Positions 18,409 to 27,500 are shown, counted from the stretch's first letter. The stretch: 64,000 bases of DNA from JABFSM01 sp963762545 (GCA_963762545.1 CAVXLC010000003.1:186001-250000); one strand, 5' to 3'. Made by a program: numbers and translations. Notes: generated by a model from the sequence alone, not told the origin.

Positions 18409-19661
18409 TGGGTGACGATACCCTGCATGCGCACCACTTCGAAGTCGCTGCCTTTGAGCTGCTTCAGCAGGTTGATCTCGCCGTCGTTCCATCGGGCGTC
18501 CGCCACTCCGCTGAGGTACCAGTCGCTGCCGTTGTCGGCCACGATCATTCCGTATTGCTTCAGCGCTCGAAGAATAACCTGCACCCGCGCCGGATAGCTC
18601 GAGATGTTGAAGGAGGCCTTGAGCCGCACCCGCATGCCCATCGGCGGGCGCAGCGGATTCACATCGCTGCTGGCCCAATGCCGCGCCGGAGGAATGTAGG
18701 CGCGCTGGGTGTGCGCCACGGTGAACCGCAGCGCATGGGCGATGCTTCCCGCAACCACCTCCTCGTAGCGCACCAGGCCGGGCAGGATCGGCAGCCCCGC
18801 CGCGTCCGCGGAGGTCCAGCCGGCCGGGCGAAGGGCATTCGACCCGAGGTCGAACACCGCGCCCGAGCCCGCCTGCCACGACCCGTCGGTCTGCGGATAC
18901 GCCGCGAACAGCTCATAGAGTTTCCAGGCGTCCCGGTCGACGATCAGGACGTGACGATCGCCGCCTGAGGAAGCGCCCCCTTCGATCGGGGCGTTGGGCG
19001 GAATCGGGTACGGCCCCGGATCGCTTTCATCGGCGTAGTCGAACGAGACCGGCACCCGAGGCTGGCTCCCCGACACGACGAAATAGGGAATGCCGAACGG
19101 ACCCCCATTCCAATCCGCGCCGAAATCAGGATGAAACGATTTCGCGGCGCCAATCAGGTTGATGATCGCATCGGAGTTGGGGTCCACCTGCGCCGTGTCC
19201 ACCGGCTGGTTCCACGGGTTATTGGTCGGAAACAGCGGCGGCAGCGCCGCGTTGAGACCCATCGCCCCTGAGGGCGGCGGCGGGGGAGGCGGAGGGGGCG
19301 TGGGCGTTCGCACCGAGACATGGGCGGACGCCACCAGGTCCGCCGCGCCGACCCGGAGCCGCGCCCGGACGTCGTACTCACCATCCGTCTCGGCCCGGAA
19401 CAGTCCGGAAGCATCGACCCTGCCGCCGGTGGATTCGAAGACGGCACCCTGGGCCGGCTGACTGTCCCCTCGAACGGTGATGGCAGTGGCCCGGAATCGA
19501 ACGGAATCCGACGGCTCAATTTCCGCTGCGCCCGGGCTGAGTCGGATCAGCGCGATGCCGTTGGGATCCGGGTCCGGTCCGGCCAAGGGCGCATCCGGAC
19601 GGCACGCGACAATTCCGAGGCATCCGAGCCAGAGAAGGACGCGAGCGGAGGAGAGAGCCAT
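18405..19661 (-). CDS. lipoprotein with N-terminal Ig-like domain and proline linker
   Basis: The ATG at 19661 gives a signal peptide with lipobox GIVAC; the longer frame from 19745 would place about 28 extra residues before it. Residues about 40-125 form an Ig-like (Big_2-type) domain, followed by a run of nine prolines. The 260-residue C-terminal domain contains NPWNQPVD and the HVLIVDRDAWKLYELF segment. It is well structured, but I cannot name its family. The protein is 418 residues long. Its stop overlaps the putative CTG start of the cyclophilin gene. Function is unknown; surface display is likely. Confidence 0.75.
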   Translation of the reverse strand: MALSSARVLLWLGCLGIVACRPDAPLAGPDPDPNGIALIRLSPGAAEIEPSDSVRFRATAITVRGDSQPAQGAVFESTGGRVDASGLFRAETDGEYDVRARLRVGAADLVASAHVSVRTPTPPPPPPPPPSGAMGLNAALPPLFPTNNPWNQPVDTAQVDPNSDAIINLIGAAKSFHPDFGADWNGGPFGIPYFVVSGSQPRVPVSFDYADESDPGPYPIPPNAPIEGGASSGGDRHVLIVDRDAWKLYELFAAYPQTDGSWQAGSGAVFDLGSNALRPAGWTSADAAGLPILPGLVRYEEVVAGSIAHALRFTVAHTQRAYIPPARHWASSDVNPLRPPMGMRVRLKASFNISSYPARVQVILRALKQYGMIVADNGSDWYLSGVADARWNDGEINLLKQLKGSDFEVVRMQGIVTH

Positions 19662-19668
19662 GCGCCGC

Positions 19669-19697
19669 AATCTAGGGATCGGCAGCAGTATCGACAA
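19669..19697 (-). promoter_or_regulatory. candidate sigma70-type promoter of the Ig-lipoprotein/cyclophilin pair
   Basis: On the minus strand, TTGTCG (19697-19692) and TAGATT (19674-19669) are separated by 17 nt. The -10 box ends 7 nt before the ATG at 19661. No Shine-Dalgarno is present, so a leaderless transcript is predicted. Confidence 0.4.
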
Positions 19698-19985
19698 GTC
19701 AATAAAGCGAACATCAGATGATATCAACATGAGCGGTATCTGCATGTAACTGCATTTATTATTTGATGTTACGGCAACTTACTGCAACTGCACATTCTGA
19801 TCAATGCTGACAATTATTCAACATGTTGACGAGTTATCCCCACCGGAGCCTCAACCGAATTTCAGGGTGAGTCCTCCGCCGGCCCTGCTCATCCACCGGT
19901 CGCCGCCATGATCCCGACCGCCCACCATTCCGCCGGCGTGCCGTTGCGTATCCTCCGGGAGAGACCAATATTCCCGACCCGTTTT
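19698..19985 (+). other. AT-rich intergenic region with palindrome and TGCA repeats
   Basis: This gene-free stretch is much richer in A+T than its surroundings between about 19690 and 19840. It holds a perfect 12-bp palindrome TCAACATGTTGA (19818-19829) and four TGCA sites between 19741 and 19792, three of them as ACTGCA. A TTATCCCCA (19834-19842) lies one base from a DnaA box. It separates the minus-strand Ig-lipoprotein from tRNA-Ser(GCU). It may carry operators for either side; no gene is seen in it. Confidence 0.5.
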
Positions 19986-20074
19986 GGAGTGGTGGCCGAG
20001 AGGCTTAAGGCACCGGTTTGCTAAACCGGCATAGGGGGAAACCTCTATCGAGGGTTCGAATCCCTCCCGCTCCG
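19986..20074 (+). tRNA. tRNA-Ser(GCU)
   Basis: The acceptor GGAGTGG pairs with CCGCTCC (one G-U). The anticodon stem CCGGT/ACCGG holds loop TTGCTAA, giving anticodon GCT at 20020-20022. A long variable arm confirms the serine type, and the discriminator is G. CCA is not encoded. The length is 89 nt. The next gene starts 23 nt after its 3' end. Confidence 0.95.
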
Positions 20075-20097
20075 TTCCCCCCGCCAGGCCCCCAACT

Positions 20098-21858
20098 GTG
20101 ACCGCTGCGTCCCCCGACGTGCTCGCCGAGCTTGCGCCGCTGCTGAACGACGTCTCCCTGAACGTTCCGTGGGAGCTGATCGAGCGGTTCTCCACGCTCA
20201 AGCGTGAGCATCCCGACGACGTTCGCGCCGCCGCACGGCTGATCGTCTCCCGCCTCGAGGCCCACGGGGTCCCGGTCACGGTTCACGAACCGGACATCTA
20301 TCTGAGCCTCCCTGGCGCGGCGCGGGTCGAGGCCGGCGGCAAGCGTTTCCGCGCCAAGCCCCTCGCCATGAGCCGCTCGGTGCCGGACGGGCTCACGGCC
20401 CCGCTGGTGTTCGCGCCCACGGAGTTCAATCCCAACACCGACGAAGTCATCTCCCCGACGATGCCGGATGACCGCTCCGCCGATCTTCGGGGGAAGATCG
20501 TGCTGGCACATGGGTTCGGCATGTCCTCGATGGCCCGGCACTTCGAGGAGCGCGGCGCCGTGGGACTGATCGCGGTGCATCCGGGGAAGAATCCCCATTG
20601 GGGCATCTGCAGCACGGTCTGGGGCTCTCCCGATCTGCGTGATTTGCCCCGCAAGCCGAACTTCGTCGTGGTGTCGGTGAGCCATCCCGACGGCTTGGCC
20701 CTGATCGAGCTGGCCCGGCAGGGGGGGCTGGCCACGGTGACGGCCTCGCTCGAGGAAGGCTGGTTTCCTTCTCCGATACCGGTGGTGACGATCCCCGGCG
20801 CCGACGAGTCCGGCCCATTCGTGCTCCTGCACGGGCACTATGACTCGTGGGACGTCGGCGTGGGCGACAACGCCGTCGGCGACGCCACCATGCTCGAGAT
20901 CGCCCGGGTGCTCTGGAAGCACCGGAGCTCCCTCAAGCGATCGGTCCGCATTGCCTGGTGGCCCGGCCATTCCACGGGGCGGTACGCCGGTAGTACCTGG
21001 TTTGCCGATCACTACGCCATCGACCTCTACGAGAATTGCATTGCCCAGGTGAATTGCGACTCGCCCGGGTGCCGCTGGGCGACCGAGTACATCGACGTGT
21101 CCTGGATGCCGGAAACCGAAGACTGGGCCCGGCGGGTAATCCGCCTGGTCGCAGGCAAGGACGCCAAGGGAGAGCGGCCCTACCAGGCGGGCGACTACTC
21201 GTTCAACAACATCGGCCTCTCGTCCTATTTCATGCTGCTCAGCACCATGTCGCCGGAGGATCGCGCCGCGAAGGGCTACTATGTCGTGGGCGGGTGCGGT
21301 GGGAACATCGCGTGGCACACCGAGGAGGACACCCTCGAGATCGCCGACCGCGACATCCTGCTCACCGACATCCGGATCTATCTCGCGGCCGTGGCGGGCG
21401 CCGCGAATGCCACGGTGGCCCCCTTCGATTTCCGTCGTACCGTCGGAGAATTCGTCCAGACCCTGGCTCGCTACCAGTCTGCCGCGGGCGGAGACTTCAG
21501 CTTCGAGCCGGCCCGCCAGGCCCTGGCCGAGCTGCTCGCATCGCTCGAGCGCTTCGCGGTCCATTGCGGCGCCCTGGCCCAGGACGCGGTGGCGGACCCG
21601 CGGGTGCGGCGCGCCAACGCCGCGATCCGGCGGCTGGCCCGGCTGCTGGTCCCGGTCAATTACACCACCGGACCGCTTTTTTTTCACGACCCTGCGGAGA
21701 CCATCCCGCCCCTCCCCGACCTGGCGCCGGCCGAATCCCTCGCCAAGGCGCCCGCCGGCCAGCGGGGGTTCATCCTGACGCACTTGACCAGAGGACAGAA
21801 CCGGCTGGTGGCGGCGCTCCGGGACGCGCGCCGTGAGGTGGAGGACGCCATCGGATGA
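20098..21858 (+). CDS. M28-family peptidase homologue with altered catalytic glutamates
   Basis: The 586-residue protein starts at GTG, with no good Shine-Dalgarno, 23 nt after tRNA-Ser(GCU). A PA-like domain (about 100-215) precedes a co-catalytic metallopeptidase fold. Metal ligands visible are HYD (H247, D249), D257, D321 and H407 (WHTEED). The usual Glu-Glu pair after the AFWGAEE-type strand is replaced by WPGHSTGRYAGS (H291, S292). I recall this GHS-type variant in other M28 homologues, so the fold is kept but the general base may differ. There is no signal peptide. It overlaps the binding-protein gene by 4 nt, which suggests a role in processing imported peptides. Confidence 0.8.
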   Translation: MTAASPDVLAELAPLLNDVSLNVPWELIERFSTLKREHPDDVRAAARLIVSRLEAHGVPVTVHEPDIYLSLPGAARVEAGGKRFRAKPLAMSRSVPDGLTAPLVFAPTEFNPNTDEVISPTMPDDRSADLRGKIVLAHGFGMSSMARHFEERGAVGLIAVHPGKNPHWGICSTVWGSPDLRDLPRKPNFVVVSVSHPDGLALIELARQGGLATVTASLEEGWFPSPIPVVTIPGADESGPFVLLHGHYDSWDVGVGDNAVGDATMLEIARVLWKHRSSLKRSVRIAWWPGHSTGRYAGSTWFADHYAIDLYENCIAQVNCDSPGCRWATEYIDVSWMPETEDWARRVIRLVAGKDAKGERPYQAGDYSFNNIGLSSYFMLLSTMSPEDRAAKGYYVVGGCGGNIAWHTEEDTLEIADRDILLTDIRIYLAAVAGAANATVAPFDFRRTVGEFVQTLARYQSAAGGDFSFEPARQALAELLASLERFAVHCGALAQDAVADPRVRRANAAIRRLARLLVPVNYTTGPLFFHDPAETIPPLPDLAPAESLAKAPAGQRGFILTHLTRGQNRLVAALRDARREVEDAIG

Positions 21859-23408
21859 GGGTGGTCCGGGCAACGGCGTTTCTCGTGGTCCTGGCCGCCT
21901 GCGGAGGCGGCGGCGCCGTCTCCTCCAACACGCTCCGCCTCGCGCTCATCAACGATCCGATCCTGAATCCCGTCCTCTCTCCCGACGTCGGATCGGTGCT
22001 GGTCAACAAGGTGATCTTTCCGGGACTGGTGCGCCCCGATGACCAGCTCCGCCCCGCGCCCGACCTCGCTACCGCCTGGACGGTGTCGGAGGACGGAAGG
22101 GTCTACACCTTCACGCTGCGCCGCGGCGTGAAGTGGCACGACGGGGTCCCGTTCACCTCGCGCGATGTCCAGTACACCTTCGAGCAGATCCAGGATCCCA
22201 AGGCGGGGGGCTTTCTCTGGTCGGACTATACCGCGATCGACCGGGTGGAGACACCCGATTCGTTCACCGTCCGCTTCGTGCTCAAGACCCCGTTCGCCGC
22301 GTTTCTCACGATGCTCGGCTACAATTCGGGGATCATCCCCGAACACGCGTTCCACGGGAAGCCGATCGCGGACAACACCGAGTTCAACCGGGGAAAGCCG
22401 ATCGGCACCGGACCGTTCCGCGTGGTGGCCTCCGTGCCCGGCTCGTCGCTGACGCTCGAGGCCAATCCCGACTACTACGGCCCCACGCCGAAGCTGGCCG
22501 GCATCACGTTCAAGCTGATACCCGACGCCAACGCCCAGATCGCCGCCCTCAGGGCCGGTGAGCTCGACCTGGTGACCCTGGAGCCGGCCAGCCTCCCGGG
22601 TATTCGCGATGTTCCCGGGATCGAGGTCCGGCAGGCCACCGTTCCGCAGCACTATTTCGTCGGCTTCAATCAGCGGCTTCCGTTGTTCCGGCCTGCGCTG
22701 GTCCGCCGCGCGCTCGATCTGGCGGTCAATCGCCGGGCCATTGTCGACGGCGTGCTCAAGGGCGCGGCCGATCTTCCGGTGGGTACCATCCCGGTCGCCC
22801 TGGGCGACTGGTTCGCCGATTCCCTGCCCCGGGCCGCCACCGATACGGCCGAGGCCCTGCGACTGCTCGGCCAGGCCGGGTGGAGGCGCGGCGCCGCTGG
22901 ATTGCTGCGGAATGCGAGAGGCGAGCCGTTCCGGTTCACGATCCGGGTGGACAAGGGCAATCCCAGCCGGGAGCAATCGGCGCTGGCCCTGCAGCAGGAC
23001 TGGAAGGCCATCGGCATGGACGTCTCGATCGAGACCGTCGAATTTGCCGCCCTGGTCCGGGACGATCTGCAACCGGGCAAGTTCGACGCGATCCTCATCT
23101 GGTGGACCACGCCGCCGGATCCCGATCAGTACTCCTACTACGTGACCGACCAGATCAACAACAACGTGGCGTATTCAAATCGCGTGGCGGACAGCCTGCT
23201 CACCGCCGGGCGGGGCGAGACCGACCGGGGCCGCCGCCGCTCCATGTATCACGCCTTCCAGGCCCTCGAGCGGGACGATCCGCCCGTGCTGGTGCTCTAC
23301 TACCCCCGCGAAATCCAGGCGATGACTTCGCGCCTCGGCGGCTTTCCCAGGCTCGGCATTCGGGACGCGCTCCGCCACGCCGAGCAGTTCTCCCTGTCCC
23401 CCCGGTGA
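21855..23408 (+). CDS. ABC transporter substrate-binding lipoprotein, family 5 (peptide/nickel type)
   Basis: The 517-residue protein has a lipoprotein signal (LAAC then GGGG). The SBP_bac_5 domain includes the family segments LATAWTVSEDGRVYTF, GVKWHDGVPFTSRDV and GTGPFRV. It captures oligopeptides or similar solutes in the periplasm and delivers them to the two permeases encoded next. ATG at 21855 overlaps the peptidase stop. No ATPase gene follows; the ATP-binding subunits must be encoded elsewhere. The true ligand is unknown. Confidence 0.9.
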   Translation: MRVVRATAFLVVLAACGGGGAVSSNTLRLALINDPILNPVLSPDVGSVLVNKVIFPGLVRPDDQLRPAPDLATAWTVSEDGRVYTFTLRRGVKWHDGVPFTSRDVQYTFEQIQDPKAGGFLWSDYTAIDRVETPDSFTVRFVLKTPFAAFLTMLGYNSGIIPEHAFHGKPIADNTEFNRGKPIGTGPFRVVASVPGSSLTLEANPDYYGPTPKLAGITFKLIPDANAQIAALRAGELDLVTLEPASLPGIRDVPGIEVRQATVPQHYFVGFNQRLPLFRPALVRRALDLAVNRRAIVDGVLKGAADLPVGTIPVALGDWFADSLPRAATDTAEALRLLGQAGWRRGAAGLLRNARGEPFRFTIRVDKGNPSREQSALALQQDWKAIGMDVSIETVEFAALVRDDLQPGKFDAILIWWTTPPDPDQYSYYVTDQINNNVAYSNRVADSLLTAGRGETDRGRRRSMYHAFQALERDDPPVLVLYYPREIQAMTSRLGGFPRLGIRDALRHAEQFSLSPR

Positions 23409-24358
23409 GCGGGCTCGGATTCTTCGTGCGACGGCTGGTCCAGGGACTGGTGATTCTCTGGATGGTCACCACCGCCACCTTCGTCCTGATGCACCTGGCG
23501 CCCGGGGGGCCCTCGATGCTCGCCGATCCCAAGCTCGGGCCGGTCGAGCGCGCGGCCATCGAAGAGCGCCTGGGCCTCAACCTGCCGCTCCCGGCGCAGT
23601 ACCTCGTCTGGCACCGCAACCTGCTCCGGGGTGACCTGGGCCGCAGCTACCTGTACGAAACCCCGGCGGGACGGACGGTGCTGGACCGGGTGCCCAACAC
23701 GCTGCTGCTGGCGGGGAGCGCCCTCCTGCTGAGCATCCTGATCGCGGTCCCGTTCGGCATCCGCGCGGGACTCGCGCCGTCGGGCGCGACCGACCGGATT
23801 CTGGAGGTCGTCAGCTTCGCGGCGCTCTCGCTCCCGACGTTCTGGTACGGCATCGTCCTCATCATGGTGTTCGCGGCGGTGGGGCATCTGCTCCCCGCCG
23901 GGGGCGTGGCGACGCCGGGGCTGGAAGCCTCGGTAGTGGACCGGCTCCGCCATCTCATCCTTCCGGTCGCGGTCCTGTCGCTGCCGATCACCGCGGAGCT
24001 TTTCCGGTACGTCCGGAGCGGAATCGTCTCGGTGGCCGGGGCGCCGCATATCCCGGCCGCGCGGGCCAAGGGTCTCACCGAGCGGGAGATCAGACGGAGG
24101 CACCTCCTTCGAAACGCCCTGCTGCCCCTGGTGACGGTGCTCGGGCTGCAGGCACCCATTCTGATCGGCGGCGCGGCGATCACCGAGACGGTCTTTTCGT
24201 GGCCCGGGATGGGCCGCCTCGGAGTCGAGGCGGCGCTCGGCCGGGACTACCCGGTGGTCATGGCCACGACGCTCGCGGTGGCGGCCGCGGTGGTGGGCGT
24301 GAACATCATGCTGGACCTGCTCTACCGCTGGATCGACCCCCGGGTCCGGATCGAATAG
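23405..24358 (+). CDS. ABC transporter permease, DppB/OppB type
   Basis: The GTG at 23405 overlaps the binding-protein stop (GTGA) and gives a 317-residue protein that begins FFVRRLVQG, the family's usual N-terminus. Six hydrophobic helices are visible. The DppB-type periplasmic segment LGLNLPLPAQYLVW and the EAA loop region (AARAKGLTEREIRRRHLLRNA) are present. It forms the inner-membrane channel with the next gene product. Confidence 0.92.
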   Translation: MSGLGFFVRRLVQGLVILWMVTTATFVLMHLAPGGPSMLADPKLGPVERAAIEERLGLNLPLPAQYLVWHRNLLRGDLGRSYLYETPAGRTVLDRVPNTLLLAGSALLLSILIAVPFGIRAGLAPSGATDRILEVVSFAALSLPTFWYGIVLIMVFAAVGHLLPAGGVATPGLEASVVDRLRHLILPVAVLSLPITAELFRYVRSGIVSVAGAPHIPAARAKGLTEREIRRRHLLRNALLPLVTVLGLQAPILIGGAAITETVFSWPGMGRLGVEAALGRDYPVVMATTLAVAAAVVGVNIMLDLLYRWIDPRVRIE

Positions 24359-24361
24359 CCG

Positions 24362-25162
24362 ATGAAGCGAGCCCCGGTTCCGCTGCCCGTGGTGCTGCTC
24401 GCCGCGCTGCTGGCCTTTGCCTGGGCCGGCCCGCTGGTCCATCGCGCCGATCCCGACGCGCTGGACCTCGCTCACATCGCGAGCCCCGCGTCTTCGGCCC
24501 ACCCGCTGGGCACCGATGAGAGCGGACGCGATGTCCTGGCGCGGCTCATGACCGGGGGCCGGGTGTCACTGGCGGTGGGAACCGTCGCCACGGCGGTCGC
24601 GCTGGTCCTCGGCATTCTGGTGGGCGGGCTGGCCGGGTGGCGGGGCGGCTGGGTGGACAGCCTCCTCATGCGCCTGACCGACGCCGCCATGGCGGTGCCC
24701 GTGCTCTTCGCGGCCCTGGCGGTGCTCGCGATGTTCGGCAGTACGCCGCCCTTGTTGGTGGGCATCATCGGCGCGACGTCGTGGATGGGCATTGCCCGGC
24801 TGGTGCGCGCGGAGGTGGCCGTGCTTCGGCACGCCGACTTCGTCATGGCGGCGCGGGCGCTCGGGCGTTCCGACCCCGCGATCTTCGTCCGTCATCTGCT
24901 GCCCCAGCTCATGCCGATCCTGACCGTGGCCGCGAGCGTCGGGGTGGCCTATGCGATCCTGACCGAATCGGCGCTCTCGTACCTGGGGCTCGGGGTCCAG
25001 CCGCCGCGGGCCAGCTGGGGCAACATGCTGACCGGCGCGCAGGCCTCGCTGTACACCGCTCCCCGTCTGGCCATCTGGCCCGGGGTCATGATTCTGCTCA
25101 CGACGCTCTCCTGCAACGGACTGGGCAAATGGCTGCGCCGGCGCGCCGGTTGGCATGGATGA
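24362..25162 (+). CDS. ABC transporter permease, DppC/OppC type
   Basis: This 266-residue protein starts 3 nt after its partner. It has the DppC hallmark HPLGTDESGRDVLARL, then helices and the EAA loop ARALGRSDPAIFVRHLLPQL. The segment ESALSYLGLGVQPPRASWGNML is also typical of the subfamily. It completes the transmembrane part of the importer. There is no fused or adjacent ATPase. Confidence 0.92.
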   Translation: MKRAPVPLPVVLLAALLAFAWAGPLVHRADPDALDLAHIASPASSAHPLGTDESGRDVLARLMTGGRVSLAVGTVATAVALVLGILVGGLAGWRGGWVDSLLMRLTDAAMAVPVLFAALAVLAMFGSTPPLLVGIIGATSWMGIARLVRAEVAVLRHADFVMAARALGRSDPAIFVRHLLPQLMPILTVAASVGVAYAILTESALSYLGLGVQPPRASWGNMLTGAQASLYTAPRLAIWPGVMILLTTLSCNGLGKWLRRRAGWHG

Positions 25163-25187
25163 CCGGCATCCATTACGATCGAGGCCC

Positions 25188-26618
25188 ATGAGTCCCTCGT
25201 TCCCCCGGGTCCGCTTCGCGCCTTCACCCACCGGATACCTCCACGTCGGCGGGGCGCGGACGGCCCTGTACAACTGGCTTTTCGCACGGAAGACCGGCGG
25301 TACCTTCGTCCTGCGGATCGAGGATACCGACGCGGAGCGGAGCACCGAGGCCAATACCCAGGTGATCCTCGACGGGCTCCGCTGGCTGGGGCTCGCCTGG
25401 GACGAGGGCCCGATCTTCCAGGGCGCCGAGGTGGAACGGCACCGGCGGGACGCCGAGCGGCTGCTGGCCGAGGGCAAGGCCTACCGTTGCTTCTGCACCC
25501 GGGAGGAGCTCGAGGCCCAGCGCAAGACGGCGGGTGGCGATTCGTTCAAGTACGACCGCCGCTGTGACCGGCTCCCGGCGGCCGAGGTGGAGTCGCGGAT
25601 GGCTCGCGGCATGCCCAGCGTCATCCGGTTCCGGATGCCGCAGGAAGACATCGCCTGGGAGGACGCGGTCCACGGCCGGATCAGCTTCCACGGCCGCGAC
25701 CTCGACGACATGGTGATCCTCCGCAGCGATCGCACCCCGATCTACAACATGGCCGTGGTCTCCGACGACATCGCCATGCGGATCACCCATGTGATCCGGG
25801 GGGACGACCACATCTCCAACACCCCGAAGCAGATCGCCCTGTACATGGCGCTGGGTGCGGCACCGCCGGTCTTCGCGCACGTGCCGATGATCCTGGGGCC
25901 GGACGGGAAGAAGCTCTCCAAGCGGCACGGCGCCACCGCGGTCGGGGACTATCAGGACAAGGGCATTCTCCCGGCCGCGATGCGGAATTTCCTGGCGCTC
26001 GTGGGGTGGTCTCCCGGCGAGGACCGCGAGATCATGACCGAGTCCGAGATGATTTCCCTCTTCTCGCTCGAGGCCATTCAGAAGAAGCCGGCGGTGTTCG
26101 ACACGGTCAAGCTGGAATGGATGAACGGCCAGTACCTGTCCCGGACCCCCACGGACGAGCTGGTGGCGCTGGTGGCGCGCGAGCTGGAGCGGATGAAGGT
26201 CCATATCGGCGGGCCCCACCTGCTGCCCCGTTACATCGACGCCGTCAAGTCGCGCTCGCATACCATCCTCGAAATGGCACAACGCGTCGCGGTGCGGCTC
26301 GATTCCCGCTACGTCCAGCTGGACGACAAGGGGCGCAAGCTGAAGGCGAAAATGGGAGACGGATTCGTCGAGAGCCTGAAGATCGCACTCGAGACGCTCG
26401 ACGCGCTCGGTGAGCCCGACTGGAACCCCGAGACCCTGATCGGCAGGCTCACGGCTCGGGCCGAGGCCGGCGGGATGAAGCTGGGAGACCTGATGCAGCC
26501 GATTCGGGTGGCCCTCACCGGCTCGACCGTCTCCGAGCCGGTCAACGAGCTCTTGGCGGTGGTCGGACGATCGTCGTCGCTGGCCCGGCTGACCCGGGCC
26601 GCGGAGCGTTCATGGTGA
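25188..26618 (+). CDS. gltX: glutamyl-tRNA synthetase
   Basis: I choose the ATG at 25188, which places RFAPSPTGYLHVG at the usual distance from the N-terminus (H19, V20, G21 of the HIGH-type motif). The KMSKS-type loop is KLSKR at residues 242-246. The 476-residue length is normal for a class I GluRS. Whether it is discriminating or also charges tRNA-Gln cannot be read reliably here; no glutaminyl-tRNA synthetase or gatCAB is in the window although a tRNA-Gln is. The 3' end overlaps the convergent TonB-like gene by 9 nt. Confidence 0.95.
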   Translation: MSPSFPRVRFAPSPTGYLHVGGARTALYNWLFARKTGGTFVLRIEDTDAERSTEANTQVILDGLRWLGLAWDEGPIFQGAEVERHRRDAERLLAEGKAYRCFCTREELEAQRKTAGGDSFKYDRRCDRLPAAEVESRMARGMPSVIRFRMPQEDIAWEDAVHGRISFHGRDLDDMVILRSDRTPIYNMAVVSDDIAMRITHVIRGDDHISNTPKQIALYMALGAAPPVFAHVPMILGPDGKKLSKRHGATAVGDYQDKGILPAAMRNFLALVGWSPGEDREIMTESEMISLFSLEAIQKKPAVFDTVKLEWMNGQYLSRTPTDELVALVARELERMKVHIGGPHLLPRYIDAVKSRSHTILEMAQRVAVRLDSRYVQLDDKGRKLKAKMGDGFVESLKIALETLDALGEPDWNPETLIGRLTARAEAGGMKLGDLMQPIRVALTGSTVSEPVNELLAVVGRSSSLARLTRAAERSW

Positions 26619-27500
26619 CTTGGTGGTGTCCTTCTTTTCCGGCTTGACCTTCTGATTCTGCTCCAGTTGATGGAGCCGCTCCCGCTCGGCACGCAGCTCC
26701 CGAATCGCCCGTTTGAAATCCTCCATCGTCTGCGCCCTGGCCGATGCGCGCTGCAGGTCCTCGCGAATCAGCGCGAGGCGGTTGGCCTGGGAATACTCCA
26801 TGGTGGCGCCGCCTCCCTTGATGGGGAGCAGGGCCAGCACCGCACTCGGGATCTTGAGGCCGCCGAGATAGATGTACTTGCTGTCGATCCCGAACGTCTT
26901 GCCGAAGATCTGGGTGGTCCAGCTGGGCGGGCGCTGACCGGGAGTCTCCGGAGCGTTCAGCACCGAGTCGATGTAGGCCTGCACGATGGCGCTCACCGCG
27001 CTGTCCACCAGCTCGGCGTGAGTCTGGGCCAGGGTCTGGGCGATCTCCCGGGGCGGAGCGGGAAGCGGATGGACCCAGAGCTTGCCCTCGCCCATGGCCG
27101 GACCGATGCGGCGCCGGCCCGGGCCTGCGCCGCTGTCGGGGGCCTCCGCGGGCGGGGCGGGCGGTTGTTGCACCACCACCGGCGCTTCCGGGGCCGCGGG
27201 CGGTTGCTCCACCGCGGGCTGGGGAACCTCCGCCTGCTGCTGTTCCGGGCGCGGCGTGATGCCCGCGGCGCGTCCCTTCCTGGCCGCACCACCAGGTACC
27301 TGATAGGGCATGTCGAACGCGCGCTGCCCTTCTGCGCCGGGAGGAAACAGGTAGATCTGTTGGGGCGGCAGGTGTCCGGGCGGGGTGTAGGCTCCGATCT
27401 TGAACAGAAACAGCAGCGCGTGGGCGACGGCGCTGATCGCGATCGCCCAGCTCGACCACCGTTTGGGTCGGGGAAGCCAGAGGTTAGGCGGTGGCCGCAA
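26610..27500 (-). CDS. TonB-like anchored periplasmic protein, unknown function
   Basis: The start is TTG at 27500, 17 nt inside the dapL 3' end. The 296-residue protein has a short basic N-terminus, one helix (about 17-37) containing AVAHALLF as in TonB/TolA anchors, and a long Pro/Gln/Ala-rich periplasmic linker (about 40-130). A folded middle part (about 135-225) contains TQIFGKTFGIDSKYIY, and the end is a charged coiled coil (about 235-290). The classical TonB C-terminal domain is not recognisable. It is the last gene of the long minus-strand run. A TonB-like or scaffold role is inference. Confidence 0.65.
   Translation of the reverse strand: MRPPPNLWLPRPKRWSSWAIAISAVAHALLFLFKIGAYTPPGHLPPQQIYLFPPGAEGQRAFDMPYQVPGGAARKGRAAGITPRPEQQQAEVPQPAVEQPPAAPEAPVVVQQPPAPPAEAPDSGAGPGRRRIGPAMGEGKLWVHPLPAPPREIAQTLAQTHAELVDSAVSAIVQAYIDSVLNAPETPGQRPPSWTTQIFGKTFGIDSKYIYLGGLKIPSAVLALLPIKGGGATMEYSQANRLALIREDLQRASARAQTMEDFKRAIRELRAERERLHQLEQNQKVKPEKKDTTKSP

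Noticed and set aside
19834..19842. DnaA-box-like TTATCCCCA in an AT-rich region as a replication origin
   Set aside because: Only one imperfect box is seen and no dnaA, dnaN, gidA or parAB gene is nearby.
15378..20074. Genomic island or integrated element between the two tRNA-Ser genes
   Set aside because: No integrase, transposase, or direct repeat of a tRNA 3' end was seen; kept only as a low-level observation on gene content.
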